A stretch of DNA of 64,000 nucleotides from Camellia lanceoleosa (GCA_025200525.1 CM045770.1:123295429-123359428); one strand, 5' to 3'; counted from the first letter of the stretch, positions 1-13,758 are shown. Program-made: numbers and translations. The notes: generated by a model from the letters alone, not told the origin.

Positions 1-1863
1 ACACACACGCACACATGCACATATTAAGACACCAACACTTGAGCATAATAAGCAACATTCAAGTACACTTGAAATGAGTTAAACATGGACTACTAGCATG
101 CAACTTAGGCTCTGAAATTCATACAAAACACATGGCCAAAACATGCAACAAAGCAAGCCAAACAAAGCATGCAACTAGCCTATGCTTGAGGCAAGCTCAA
201 GAGAGCATTGAACCACATCTATGCAAAGCAAACAAGGCATGCATTGAACAACCTAAATCAGGTTTCTAGCATGTTAAAACAAGGCCAAATGTCCACTTAG
301 ATGGCATCTAAGAAGCTTAAGCATGAAGGCATGCAACAAGACCAAAACATGGAGTACTTAACACACACCTTTAAAGCATTAAAGAGGCATGCAAGGCAAT
401 CAATCAAACATGTATGAGGGACTGAAATAGCATGGAAGATGGTCCCAACCATCAAAAACAAAGCTAGAATAGCATACCACATATTCATGCTTTTGAGGCC
501 TACAAGCCAAATACAAAGGGGCTACAAAATACATGCTAAGATTGGCCAAAATAGCTATGGACAGAGCTAAAGCATGACAAAATAAGCCTACAAGCTTCAC
601 AAATGCAAGCCTAAAACATGCTAGAAATATAGGCTAACAAGCTAGTCATGTTAAGGCAATATTAAGGCATTACAAAGTAACTATGCAAATCATGCAAAGA
701 GTACTAAAACCCACTTGAAAGCATGCTATAATATGACAATATAAGCATGATAAACAACCAAAACATGCTCAATACACAACTAAACATGGAGCTCTCTCAA
801 GAGGCAAAACATGCCCTTTTCAAGGACAACAAGGAGAGGGGATGGCCCTCTCCTTCTTGAGACTCAAAGGCATACTCTACACAACTGAAATCCCACAAGA
901 TTCAAGTGGTGAAGAGATCCCAAGACCAAAATCTCGGATCTCTCCAAAATGGTACAAAAGTGCCCTTTTCAAGGCCTAAAGGTGGTCAAAGTTCCTCAAA
1001 CCACAAAACACTCTTAATACACAATAAAGAGAGTCAAAAATCAGAACTTTTATGTGCCAAACACTAAGCTCAAAAACTGTTTTAAACTAGGTAAAAACAA
1101 GTTGCAAAATGGGGAATAAAGTGTAAGTTTCTTACCCTTGTTGACTACCTTCACAAAGGTTGTTGTGCTTGGTCCCTTGAGCTCCAATCCACCAAGAATC
1201 ACCAAAACTAACCTTTAGAACCTCTCAACCAAGAGAAGTAGGGACACTAGGTGCTAGTGTGCAAAAGTAAGGCACAAAACACCTAGTTAAACAAGAGAAT
1301 GAGAGAGATATAGAAGTTATATCTATTCTAACCCTAAAACCAGAGCTTGGCTCTCTAACAATGGCTAACACTCAAATTTTCTAACCTTTAAGCCAAGAGG
1401 GAGAGCTTCCTCTTATAGGCCAAAAGCTTACAAGCTTGGCCACTAAGAAGCCCATCCCTCCATACACGTGTATGGAGGAAACAAGTTGCAAACAAATGTG
1501 AGAAAATATCTCACCAAGCAAGTGCACAATGGTCGGCAGGCAAAATGGTCATTTCGCCCAAAACAAAGGCCGACCGGCACAAAAGTGCCGACCGGCACAA
1601 TATAGTGCCGGTGACAACTACACCAAGCCTCTAGCCCCAAATGGTGTGTGGGGATGCCTCATAAAGCATCCCCTGCCCTTCCAAGGCAAAACACAAGTGT
1701 TTGGTGCAAAACCAAACACAAACGGTCGAGTTCGGAGATCCTGAGGCACGGCGCGCGAGCCGAGAACTCCGGGAACTCCAAACGAACACAAACATGGATA
1801 ATCACCGAGTGTTCCAACGGTGACGTCCAAGTCTTGAGGACGGTCAAAAATGGGGTGTCTACA
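1..1863 (-). mobile_element. LTR retrotransposon end (gypsy-like), truncated by window edge
   Basis: Read on the minus strand, the sequence ending at 1863 begins TGTAGACACCCCATTTTTGA, a terminus common in plant LTR retrotransposons. The block upstream has no coding ORF longer than about 100 codons and looks like LTR or untranslated internal DNA. The partner LTR and internal region would lie left of the window, so length, TSD and family cannot be confirmed. Just beyond the terminus (1864 onward) the sequence belongs to a different LTR family, which suggests this element inserted into that one. Confidence 0.6.
120..830. repeat. CATG-rich simple-pattern block
   Basis: About 700 bp in which CATG, mostly in the contexts GCATGC, AACATG and AGCATG, recurs roughly every 30-40 bp in an A-rich background. 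It does not resolve into a fixed-period tandem repeat. It lies inside the retrotransposon end at 1-1863, and no coding function is visible. Confidence 0.5.
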
Positions 1864-3610
1864 CCCCACGACAACTAGTTTTCGAAACCAACCCACAAAA
1901 CCCAATTATGTTTTCTTCGATTAACGAACTTACCCCAACTTCACTTTACAATTTTCGATTAGAAGTATCCCAAACGAACATCATGATGATACATATGAAA
2001 TACTCCTCACGTAACCATTTAAGATATTGACATCCTCCACAAAATAATTATCTCAATGCATGATACACATAAATGGAACCACAACGATAACTAAAAACCT
2101 AACAACGCTCTACCTGCCTCAAGCACGGTAACAAGGATATACCTTTCCAATACTCATGCCAATTCACCAGTCACCAGTTGGAAGGTAATGGTACCTCTAC
2201 CAAGTTCTCCAAGCGCTAGTGGAAGGTACTAGCACCCCATATTCTTAGTGCATCCAATTCTTCAGGCACTAGGTACCCCTTATTCTCAGCGCGTGCACAT
2301 TTCTAACCATCACATAATTCAACTAACAAACATAATCCGAGTGTACTACATACACATAATCTATTCAACATCACAATGTCACCCTCAACCGATGACCAAT
2401 GACAAAACCTCTAAGCATAAGTATTTAAGTATACATAATACGATAATCTGATACTCCCTTGAATTTAAGCCTAACCACAATAATAATAACAATATTCAAA
2501 AGTTTCAAAACCCAACCTCATGTTCAAATCTAGATTTTCAATACACCATGGTTTTTTTCTCTTTTCAAAATTAACTCTTTTATTTTCCAAAAACAAATTC
2601 CCACATTTCAACAGAACCACATTCAAGGATTTCCAAGCCATAATCCAAATTAACTTGACATGGTTATCTAAATAAATTCCCAATTCCATAATTTATTCAT
2701 CCTTTATACTAACAACACAATAACCACAACTCAAACTGCCAAAACACAATCTTTAATCAACTTTACCCCTTTTTAGTTCGTTAGATCAAATTATCAAAAT
2801 TAGGGCTTTCTCTTCCTCTTAACACAAACACAATAAACTACTCCTCAACTAATCAAACAATAACCAATTTAATCAATTTGAAACCAGAAGATCAAACCCT
2901 AGATCCCTTTTCATGATTTTCAAAAGATCCACAATAGATGTGATTTTTATGCAATAAAATCTACCACATGTTTATCTATAGACGAGGTATTGAAAAGGAG
3001 CAAAAGAATTCCTACCTCAAGTAATGAAGAGAAGAAAGCCTGAAAATCCAACTTCAATGAAAACATGATCTACTCAGATTAAATGGAATCCTTTGTCGAG
3101 CTCTACGTTTTGGTATATGGAACTAAGGGTCGAAGATGGGTAGAAGTAGACGAGAACCAAGTGGGAAGAGCTTGGAAGCTCAAAAATGGCAGAAGGAGAG
3201 AGATGAAAGAGAGAAAAGTGATCCAGATGTGACCAAAAGTGACCTTTATAGTTGCTGAATTTGGATAGACCACTCGAGCAGAAGAAGTGTTGCTCGAGCA
3301 TACATACATAGCAAGAGTGACCGCTTGAGCACAGGAATCACTGCTTGAGCAAAGAATGCACCATCTCAGTATTTTTTGCAGACTTGCAAAAGTATTGAGA
3401 GCTTTCAAACATCGCTCGAGAGTAGAGACAAAAATTCAGGGCAATAACAAATTTAGAAAGCAACAACCAACCTGCTCTAAATACAACCAACATACCCCAA
3501 TAACCAAAATCAATAAGGAATAAGGGGAAACAAGACATGAACAATCATATAAGACAATGAAATCCGAATCCAAAACATGAACGGGTCGGATCTAAACTAG
3601 AGTCGCTATA
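1864..3610 (-). mobile_element. LTR fragment of family A (same family as 5849-31568 and 54954-57068)
   Basis: Read on the minus strand from 3610 it starts TATAGCGACTCTAG, followed by a block that aligns by eye with the start of the outer solo LTR at 5849 and with the copy ending at 57068. Shared parts are a GACCCG-type start, a TTATTT/TTATTG GG...GG(T/A)GTGTTT stretch, and a series of GCTCGAGC-like palindromes at about 3270-3420. Its far end (expected GGCATTACA on the minus strand) is not found before 1863, where another retrotransposon terminus lies, so the copy is probably interrupted. The many short ORFs here are not genes. Confidence 0.55.
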
Positions 3611-5848
3611 CATACCCACATAAGTTTACCCCATCTCTGGTTGAAGAACGAGGAGTGGACGACAGTTCCTCAAAGCTAGTGAACGATGACGATCCTTCGA
3701 AGCCAGTGAACGACGTCATAACCTCTCAGTCAATGGAAATCTCTTCGACTCCTCAAAAATCTCTTCTCAGGTTTTGTTTGGTTGAATGGTGTTAAAACTA
3801 AAGGTTTTGTTTAGAACACACTCGCTGATTGGCTACATTATTGTTCAGAACTCATCTTTTGAACTAAATTTTCTATTTAGCATTGTGTTACCGAACAAAA
3901 TCTTAATAGTTAGCAAACCAGTATCGATCAAGCTCAAACAAAACAGCAACCATCGAAAACAACCAAGAATCATTAATTCAAGATAGATAAACTTGCCAAT
4001 GCAATGCCATCCGCATTAGAGTTGTTGTCATCATTCTCCATTACTCTATAAGTATCAATGAATGGTGAAATAACTGATATGTGGTATGAATAGTGCAACA
4101 ATTTGAAACGACTTGAACATTGGACTTCAACCACTGATTTCTGGTTCAGGGTTTAGGATGGTGATGAAGAGGAATACGTTTAGGGTTTATAATAGTGATA
4201 AAGAGGACGTTGGGTTTAGGTTGGTAAGAAATATGTTTAGGTGGGGGAGGTGGGTGTACAATATTGTAAAGTGTCATTATAATTGTCTTTATTTGGTGAG
4301 TGGGTGTTCCATTGTCCTTTAATATAATTTTACTTTAAAGTATAATTATAATAAAGAAAAAAAATGGAAATTAGGGGATCTAAAAAAATTAAATAAGTGC
4401 TAATAGCAACCTTCTTATCAATATTGTTATTCTTCTTGAGATTGCAAAATTATCACGTCCTTGTCCTTGTTTTTGCCCCGACTCTCTTTCCAATTTGCCC
4501 TTCCCCTATATAATTTGAAGCTGAGACAGGGCATTACAAATACAACCTCACTTATTTTTTTCCTTCTATATTTGTACCTAGCCAAAATAATAATAAGGCA
4601 CCTATGCTCAGAATGTTTTAGATAAACCTTTTTAGATAAATTACAAATACACATTGTGAGATTTTTTTAAAATATAGATTTTTTCTTATAGTTTGAAAAA
4701 TTAAAAATATCACATTGTTAGAATTTTTTTATTTAACATAATTAATTAAAAAAAATAAAATTTCTCACTGATCTCCTATACAATAATAGAATTACTTGAA
4801 TTATTAATTGAAATAATTTTTGATATCATTAAAAACTGTTAATTGATTGATGATTTACTAAAAGAGGTTATTCGTTATGAAATTAAAAATTTCAAGGGAC
4901 GTGATGTAATTTTCAAAACTATAAAGAATAATTTGTATTTTAAAGAAATCTCATGAGGTAAGGTATATTTATAATTTTCCCAACTTTTTTATATTTGGTC
5001 TCCAAGTGTGCTAGAAGCCTAACATTTTTCTAACAAAATTATCATTTTCTCTTAAAAATTGATTATAAAAACTCAATTGAAAAGTGAAATAAATTTCATT
5101 GTAAAATTTAATTAGTAATTGTGTTTTTGTAAAAATTAAGAAAAATTAAATTTAAATAAAAATTTACTAGTTTTTGAAAAATAAAGCAATGATTATAAAA
5201 ATTTACCATATGCACTCTTAGTTATGTCATTTTCTTCTTTCATTATAACCAAATTTCTTTTTTTTTTTCTTATGAAATTATTTTAGTTATGACTCATGAG
5301 TTCTTTAATTATGTTTCATGTTGTGTTTGGCTATGACATTTTTTTAATTATGATTCAAAAAGTATAGAATTATATCATTTTCTTTTTTAGTTATAAAGTG
5401 TATATGATATACTCTTATAATTTTGCCTCATAAAGTTGCAAAATGGTTGAGCTGTTGTTCTCATTGCCATCACTACTAAAGACGCTCCCCCTCGTAAAAT
5501 ATTTTGAGGAAATAACAATGTAAAAGTACAAAAATAAATAAATAAATACACATTAATTGAAAATTTTATAAATATTAATCATTAAAATTCTATACTTTTC
5601 CATGTATTTGTTTAAAAAAAAAAATCAAAATCCCACTGTATTGTATTTTCCCCAAATATTTTTGTAAATGACGTGCTCACCCCTTCATTTTGATTTGGCT
5701 AATAGGTCTGATTTGGTTCAATTTTAGACTTTGGTTTTTGATTTTTTTTTGAAAAATTAGAAATTAATTAGACAAAAATAAACACAATTTTTTTAATTTG
5801 AATTTTCAAAACTTAATTTCATCTCAAAAGTAAAAATCAAACAATAAT
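3611..5848. other. Intergenic AT-rich DNA without a recognised gene
   Basis: No ORF longer than about 75 codons and no protein segment I recognise. About 3640-4330 holds short non-repetitive sequence with three ORFs under 80 aa. The rest is very AT-rich and includes the MITE-like foldback at about 4635-4979. Nothing else can be supported. Confidence 0.6.
4635..4979. mobile_element. MITE-like foldback element
   Basis: The left end (GATAAATTACAAATACAC) and the reverse complement of the right end (GGGAAAATTATAAATATACC) pair over several tens of bases, including a shared AAAATA..GATTTTT..CTTATAGTTT-type stretch. A related arrangement occurs at 31949-32293. No TSD could be fixed, so the ends are approximate. 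Confidence 0.45.
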
Positions 5849-5989
5849 TATAACGGTTCTGGTTTAGACCCGACCCTTTTCATGTTTTTAGATCCGGAAT
5901 TCCATATCTTTAATTGTTGTTTATAATCTCTTACTCTTATTTTTAGTTGTGTTTAGTTATTTGGGAGTAATTGTTGTGTTTGAAACAGG

Positions 5990-6200
5990 TTGGGAGTTAG
6001 TTTTTAGAAAGAGTTGTTGTCCAGTCCATTCCTTCTTCGCTCGAGCGGTGTTTTGGTCGCTTGAGTGGTCTTTTACAGGTCTGAACTTCTGGAAGGGGTC
6101 ATTGTGTGCTCGAGCGATGTCACTTACTGTATCTGATGCTAGAGTGGTAGGTTGATCACTTGAGTGGTCTGTGCATATATCAGATCGAGAAAAGGAAAAT
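5990..6200 (+). repeat. Cluster of GCTCGAGCG-like palindromes in LTR family A
   Basis: CGCTCGAGCGG, CGCTTGAGTGG, GCTCGAGCGATG, GCTAGAGTGG and CACTTGAGTGG occur at intervals of about 20-60 bp. Equivalent clusters lie in the related LTRs at 3270-3420 and 56620-56880. The spacing and palindromic core suggest a conserved LTR module, but its function is unknown. Confidence 0.55.
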
Positions 6201-7440
6201 TTCATCACTTTTTCACTCACTCTCCCTCTCTAAAACATTCCAAACCCTAATTTCTTTACCTTCTCTCTTTAGTTCTTGCTTAAAACCTCAAATACACCCG
6301 CATCCATTGATTTCTCCACCATAACTCTTTGGATAAAAAGGTAAAGCTCATCAAAAGCTTCATTCTAATCGGAGAGCATCTTGTTTTCTGCTCCGTCAAA
6401 GTTTTACCCTTGCTCTCTTCCTCTTATACTATTGTGGTAGAGATTTCTTCAACCTTTGGTATGATTCTTAGCCTAATTATTTGCTATTTGAAAAGGTTTA
6501 GTGATTTGAGAATTTTGAATTAAACCTAGGGTTTGATTTTGAAATATAAAAGAGGGGTTTTTCAAATGAATTCTTGAGAAAGGTTGTGGAAGTATATAAA
6601 ATGTTGGGTTGTGTTGAAATGTTGGAATTTCCTTACTTAAATGTGATTTTGAAAGTAAAGGAAGTTTTGTTAAAAAAATCATTAATATTTGATTTATGAA
6701 AGAAAATGGAAAAGATGTTGGGTTTTGGAAAAATAAGAGGATTGTATCTGTTGATGATGAGAGGGGAATTGGATATGTAGTATCGCTCCCATTTTGAAAA
6801 TGATGAGATTAAATATGATGGATCATTTTACACACCAAAAATAAGCACTAAACTGTACCAAATTGCTTAGAACAATAGTAAGTCTAGGTATTGATCCACA
6901 ATGACATATGTGAAATTAAACTAATTTAATTGTTAAATTCCTAATTTAATTTTGATCAAAAAGATGATGATTCATAAATTAATAATAACTAAAATAAACT
7001 AAGATTTAACCTAGCAATTAAAAGTGAAATTGGGATTACTAATTTTTGGGAAAAACCTAGGGTAATGAATTCACCACTAGTTACATAAATAAAGTCTCAA
7101 TTTGAAAATCAATTATGTCCGGTGAACCAAATAATTCTTCACAACTACAAGTTCGAAGCATTGATCAAGAGAATTATCACGTTCAACCTATAGGCACGCT
7201 CAAGTAACATGAGTCGTTCATTCTAAACTATGGTAGCAAAATGACTCACCCCTTGTAGTATGGCTCGTCTCATACCTTAAATATGAAAGCACAAAAAACC
7301 ATTGCATGGAAAACATTCAACAATTATAGAGAAAAGAATACTTGAAGAAATAATGAAAAATATATTTAAAAACTTTTTGTATATCATATAACTTGTTCAA
7401 ACCATTACATAATCAAAAATTAAAAAGAATACCCCATTTA

Positions 7441-7950
7441 CACTACTAAAAATCGGACTTTTTGCAACGGTCTCAAATGTCGCAAAAGGTCCATATATCG
7501 TCGCAAAAGACTTTTGCGACGGAACAGTGACGGAAAATGGGGGTCGCGGAAAGGGGCGTGACAAAAAGTATTTGCGACGGTTACAAACTGTCGCTTTCTT
7601 GTAGCGACGGCTACTCAATAGTTTTTGCGACGGTTTCACGACACAAAAAGGAAAAACGGCATTTTAGTGACCATATTAATTGTCGCCAAAAAAACCTTTT
7701 TAGCGGCGGTATTTGCCGTCATAAAAAGTTTTATTAGCGGCGGTCTAAAACGCCGCCAAAAAATAGTATTAAGTTAATATCAGATAAGGCAGTTTAAACC
7801 GTCGCAAAAGATTTATTTGCCACAGTTGAAACCATCGCAAAAGATTGGAACTAAAATGTATATGCGACAGGTTAACCCGTCGCTAATAAAATATAAGGAA
7901 ATGAGAATTACATTAGCGACAGTTTATTATTGTCGCAATAAAATTATTTT
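7441..7950. repeat. Left subterminal repeat array of the CACTA element
   Basis: TTTTGCGACGG, TAGCGACGG, TAGCGGCGG and complements (CCGTCGCAAAA, CCGCCAAAA) recur at short intervals in both orientations. In the En/Spm family such subterminal arrays are bound by the TnpA-type protein; that role is inferred here. Part of the array has the altered core GCGGCGG (about 7700-7760). Confidence 0.75.
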
Positions 7951-8599
7951 TTATAAAATAATATTTTATTAAATATTCCCTATACAAATTATTAATATTT
8001 TTTAAAATACATCCACATCCACATCCAAATTCACATTCAAAAAATCATATACCAAGAATAATATATGTACCTTGTAACAATTGTCAACCAAATATTCTTT
8101 ACAAAAATATATAAAATAACCTCTAACAATACTAATAATTTTTTATATTCAAGAACTCAAATTTTTAGTATCGACAATAGAAATAAAAAAATAAAAAAAA
8201 ATAAAAACAGATATAGTGTAGCCTTTTTTTGATATCAATACTAAGCTCCCATATCGATATGTGAAGATATCACGTACTCAACAGGTTTGCATCTGCAAAA
8301 CGAAACAAAAAAGAAAAAAAAATCATCATTTACAACATAATTATTTTCAAGCTTACAGAAAATGTAAAACATTTGATATTTTTTTCAAAAATAAATAAAA
8401 ATAAATAAGATTGTAAACTCTAATATCGATATGCAAAGATATCATCACGTACTCAAAAGGGTTGCACCTGCAAAAAAACCAAAAAAAAAACCAAAAAAAA
8501 AATCATTTACAATATAATTAATTTTAAGCTTACAGAAAATGTAAAAAATTTGATATTTATTTCAATAAATAAATAAATAAGATTGTAACATATACATGA

Positions 8600-11500
8600 A
8601 TCGAGCGCCACACAATGTATCTTCTCCACATTAACCAACTTAGGAGGATTTTCACCGATGTGTGCAGGAATTTCCATCGATAGCAAGCAGGCCTTCACAA
8701 AGGACAAGCCCTGCAAAACACAAATGTTGAAAGGAACAACCAGGCGTCAACCAGGGGGAACAACAGACCCATCTGTAGGTGGTTCTCCTGAATTCGCCAA
8801 TGGCCCTGACAGGAAGATTGAAAAGGGTAAACAATACGAACACGCCTTTTTATCAAACTCATTGTCTATGTAGAAAAGTGTATCAAAAGCTGTAAACAAT
8901 CACTAATATAGATTTGTGGGATATCACAGAATTAGTCAATCACAAGAGAAAAAGGGGAACTTCAAATTAAGAAAATACTATGATAACAAATGCAAGAGAA
9001 ACACACAAAGAGGAACTTCAATTAAGTGTTCAAACATTTTTACCCAAATAGTGTCTTCAACCAGAAATTTGGACCAAATGACATCGTAAGCATCAAATTC
9101 ATCAAATCTCAGAATCGTTAAACAGGTCTTAAGATGAGAGTAAACGAGTACCACAAAGGGGTGGGGAACTTTGATTAAAGCACTCTCGCTTTACTCTGGG
9201 AGAAGGTTAAGAAAATAGGATCCGTCATTGAATATGTGGGCAACGTCAATAGGGCATGTTGGAATGTGGCTTCACCGACGGTAAATTTTCATCATAATTC
9301 AAACCAGCACCATAGATCAAAATGTTGCTACTCCTAGAAGAGAGCCATATATTTGATGTAATTGTTGCTTAAAACTAGGAACTGAAAAAACTTAGAAACA
9401 CCAAGATTACAAGAGCAAAGAAATTATATTAACAAAATACAATAAACAAAAGTTATTTTCCTATTACAAATTGTGGTTGGAAAATTACCGCATAGTGGAT
9501 CAACAACATTAGGTCGCTTCTATCCTTAGTGGCCTCCTGTGCTTCTAGATAAATTTTTGCTAGCGAGATCGTGTCAACCAAACCATGCCGCCACGCTTTT
9601 AAGGTTCTTGGTATTGTCACTTCCGCACTGTGTTTCAGAGGAAGGGCACTTTTAAAGTTTCATAAGGGACTGATAAAACAGACTCTTGGTTTTTTCCTGA
9701 TAGTGATATATGTGCCTGTTCAACTGGAACAGTACCAACATTAGCCAGACTAATCCACACATCACGAATCTCACCTTCATATAAAATGACAGCTCCATCA
9801 CCACCTATAATGTGTGACACTAGCAATGGCAGTGAGGGTACCACAGAAATATTTGGAACTGATACATTTTTCAACTTTGCAGACCCACAGCAGCGGAAAG
9901 GGTTAGAAAGAACAAGACCTTGTGCTGCTCCAAGGATTAAGTTATCAACATCCTTAAAAAGGTGTTCAGTAATTACACCAAAACAATGAACCATGCATCC
10001 AGGAATTGTCACTGGCCCCATTTTAGTTGGAATTCCTGACAACGTGATCACTTTTGAAGAATTAGTTGGGAGATTTACACTAATTGGAAAAGAATCGAAG
10101 TTTCCGGAATGCACTGACAGATAGATGCTATCAACCATTAAGTCAAACCCAGAAGGATTTGCCAATTCCACTAACACCTGGACTGGCTCTCCAACAACCC
10201 AAATCAGCTCATGCTTACTGCTATGATTTGGCTCTCCTTTGCTGAATGGTGTATAAATAAAAGGCCCTGAGGGACCAGATCCTGCCCACCAATCTTCTCT
10301 AGCTGAATTGCATTTTATGATGTCCATTTGTGAGGGATAGAGTGGAAAGGAATGCAACTTGGAAGCATTTAAAAAGTTGACAGCACAAATAGGTAAAAGT
10401 CTTTGAAAAGTAAATGTGAAAAAGTATAGGAGGGATCCAACAATGATTTTTTTTTTGTTGGGGGGGGGGGGACGTGTGATCAATGTCCTTTTTTTTTTTT
10501 TTTTTTTTTGACACAATCACCAAGGGTTCCATCCAACTAGGCTGCCCCAGTTTGTTCAATGTCCTTGGTTATATGTTTAGCCAATTGAAGACATTTAGCA
10601 TCTTATAATTTTATCTTGCCAAGGAATATGTAATGACAGGACCGTAATAAGCCTGTAAGAAAACTTGATTCTTGCTCAATACTAGAGAAGTATTAAACCT
10701 ACAAGACAAATACCTTATAAAAGGTGAGGCGAGATCGGCCCAATGAAGTTCTCAAGGAAGTCTATCAACGAAATTTGCAAGTTCACTGCAAGATTATTTT
10801 GCCCAGAGGAGTAATTAGAGGAGAATAAGATTGAAGCAGTATGTCGCCGCACTCCATGCAAAGAAGAGGATCTCCGCAGCATGCCAGACACCAGTATCTC
10901 TCTTAGAACAACCATCTGCAGGGTGCTCCAATGGGACTCAAAATGTGAGACTATGGAGTGATGATGCGTTTTCCCACCATCAACATGAGTGGATACAATT
11001 TCCTTAAATAAAGAAAGAACAGATACAAATTCAGAATGTGGAATAATTAACTGAAAACAGTATAGAACCTGCTGATCTATCACACCATGTCAGTTCTAAC
11101 CAGACCATCCACTGCAAAGCTTCTCTGTCAAATTTGGAGTTCTGACCAATATTGAACTTAATTCAATCTGTGAATGGAAACTAACAACTTCACAAGAGGT
11201 CATGCTGTGTACCATGAGAAAAAGGATTTTAATTTTTTGGTGGGGGTGGAAAGGAAACATTACAGTTTTCAATTATTAATTTTTATTTTTTTTTACCATG
11301 TGCACTATGAAATGTTAAAAATTCTTATTCTTACATTTGCAATAATACTTTTTTGTTGTCATTCAAGAAATCAAATGTATTAGCATACCATAATCTCCTA
11401 CCTAAAATCCATCAGGACCTTGTTCTAGAGAAAGTGGTATGGGATAACCATACATGAATATAATTTAGCATATGCACATTAGCATGGTACCTTATTCGAG

Positions 11501-12894
11501 TAAGTAGAAGCTGATGCAGCATTTTGTTTGTAAATAAAAGGACAATAAATGTTTATTTTTACTAGCTTTTCAAAGGCAAGCTCCCAAATGTGAAAAGTTC
11601 ATCCCAAATGCAAAAATTAATGGTAATAGTCGCATAATCATATATGCCAAACCATACTTTTAAAACCCACATTGGGAAGAGAACTCCAAGCAATAGATGC
11701 TCTACTTTGAACACGATATGCTTTTGTGGTAATTGCCAACTCTTGCAAGGCATTGATAGCGGCCAGTCTATTTTCTTGTTGCAAATACAGCTGAGCTACC
11801 TGCCTTGAAAAAAGGCAGCTTTTCGGTGATAGCCTAGAGTTCCAAAAAGACGAGCTACTTTAACATACAATATTAGTCGGTCACTGGCATCAATCAAAGA
11901 TTTTGCTCCATCAACAGCAGCTGTCAACAACTCCACTACTTCCTTGGCCAGCTCACGTCTATCAATAAACAAAATATTTTAAGTGAAAAACCAATTTTAA
12001 AAATCACAGTAATACAGAAATTCTTAGCTTATAACTACATTTCAACCTTCTACATTGTTCCCTAACCCAAGGAATAAAGACACATCTATGGGGATCCTAA
12101 CCCATAATTGAAATGAAGACTGCGTAATTGACTGGTTTAGTGATGTCTAACAATTATAGAATAATGGCAATAGGAATTAATGAAAAGTTGATAACATACT
12201 GCAGAGATGAAATGAAAATTTTACGGAATGTGATCTGGCAAGTGTAGTCTGTTATATGGTACCTGAAATTTACTGGTACCAAGGTCCAATTTAAATCCAA
12301 ACTTTCCATATTGCTAGTCATCTTTAACTCTCAAAATTTTTTATATGGCAATGTGATCATTTGAGCTTCACCGAATTTTAGCTGAAGTTTAAAATAATTA
12401 GTCCAAACTTCCAGCTAAAATTATTAAAATATTGAAATGACCTTGTTTACCCAAATGTGATCCAAAGTTTGACAAAAATCCAATCCAGAATTTGGGTCCA
12501 AAATTCACTTAATTTACGTTGAACTTAAAATATTAACTAAATTTACAAGCATTAAAATATGATGGCAGGTAGAAGTATTAAAATCTAATGTCTTTTTCTA
12601 TCTTTTTGCCAAAAAATTAACATCTGTACAATTCATACCTTGATAAAATGTAGAATAAAATGATGCAGGCAGCATTGTATAAATAATATAGCCTCATTAA
12701 TTTATACCTATATATTGATTGCACATTTCGATCAAGAGATTTTGGGATATCATCCCACTTCTACAGGCTAAATTCATTCAAGTACAATAGTATGTTGCAG
12801 TCATCACCATAGAAGCTAGGTTAAACAAGCCTACTTGCAGAGAAATCTTGCCAACTTCAAAGTAGCCTCGAGTTCAAAGCTTAGGGGAGATACT
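8600..12894 (-). pseudogene. TRS120: Captured fragment of TRS120 (TRAPPII subunit), five exons
   Basis: TRS120 (TRAPPC9 homologue) is a large TRAPPII tethering-complex subunit acting at the trans-Golgi/early endosome and in cytokinesis. Five consecutive exons are readable on the minus strand: about 12894-12835 (LSFELEATLKLARFLC), 11958 to about 11645 (RELAKEVVELLTAAVDGAK, VAQLYLQQENRLAAI), 11002-10714 (HWSTLQMVVLREILVS), about 10352-9490 (NSAREDWWAGSGPSGPFIY, VVGEPVQVLVELANPSGFD, FRCCGSAKLKN) and 8805 to about 8600 (CVLQGLSFVKACLLSMEI). AG acceptors and GT donors sit at most junctions. Damage: frameshifts and a stop in the 11002-10714 exon, a one-base loss near 9655 after YETLK, and a stop in the last exon before RLVVPF. 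The gene's 5' part and 3' end are absent. It is a non-functional capture inside the CACTA element. The gene identification is by recognition of conserved wording. Confidence 0.85.
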
Positions 12895-13758
12895 CTGCAT
12901 ACCAAATAATTACAAAGATAACCATCAAGAGGGTTACATATATTATGAAGTGAATAAATATGAAAAGACAATAAATAATAAGCATTAAATAAATCTCAAA
13001 AAATAACATTAAGCCACTGGAAGGTTTTGTTATCTGAATAATAGTATTCTTCAAACTTATATAGCTTAAATTACATAATTAACCAACATTTTTTTGGATT
13101 GACAACCAAGAAAAATTTATTAATAACCAGAGGACAATTAGAAAATAATACAAAAAATGTAGAAGGGCACACGCTACACATTTCCAAAGAGCCCGCACTT
13201 TATCATAGAGAACTTGTTTCCAAGTCGTATATATTCCATTCAGATGCCATAATTTAAAGATAGTAATTTCACATGAACTTGCAAGAAAGTAAAGCCAGAT
13301 TAATACTTCAGTTCACATCAAGAACATTCACATAAGTTTGTACATAAAAATATCAAGGCACAAGTAGACGATTTTCATGATAACAATTTTTCAAGTCCAC
13401 ATAATTATTCTACTTCTAAGCTGCTGCTTAATGGTCACGAGTCATTCCCTCCTATTTAGTGAAGCCAAAATTGAGAATGGAGCCAATGATGGCAGCTGAA
13501 GAGCAGTAGTGCGTATGAAAAAATGTAAACATGCAGCAATATTTTAGCGCATAATCAAAATTCTCTCAGATGTTTGATGTCAATGTAAATCCAGAGCGAG
13601 GATTATGGAGCGCAAGTATCATGATTGATTCAGTGTGTCAACAAGAGTAAAAAACAAGGACTTCTAAAATTGTCGTATTATGATTGATTCAGTTTTCAAC
13701 CAAAAACAGGAGAATAAAATATGAAAATAAAATAATTCCAAAGACCAAGACTAGAGTG

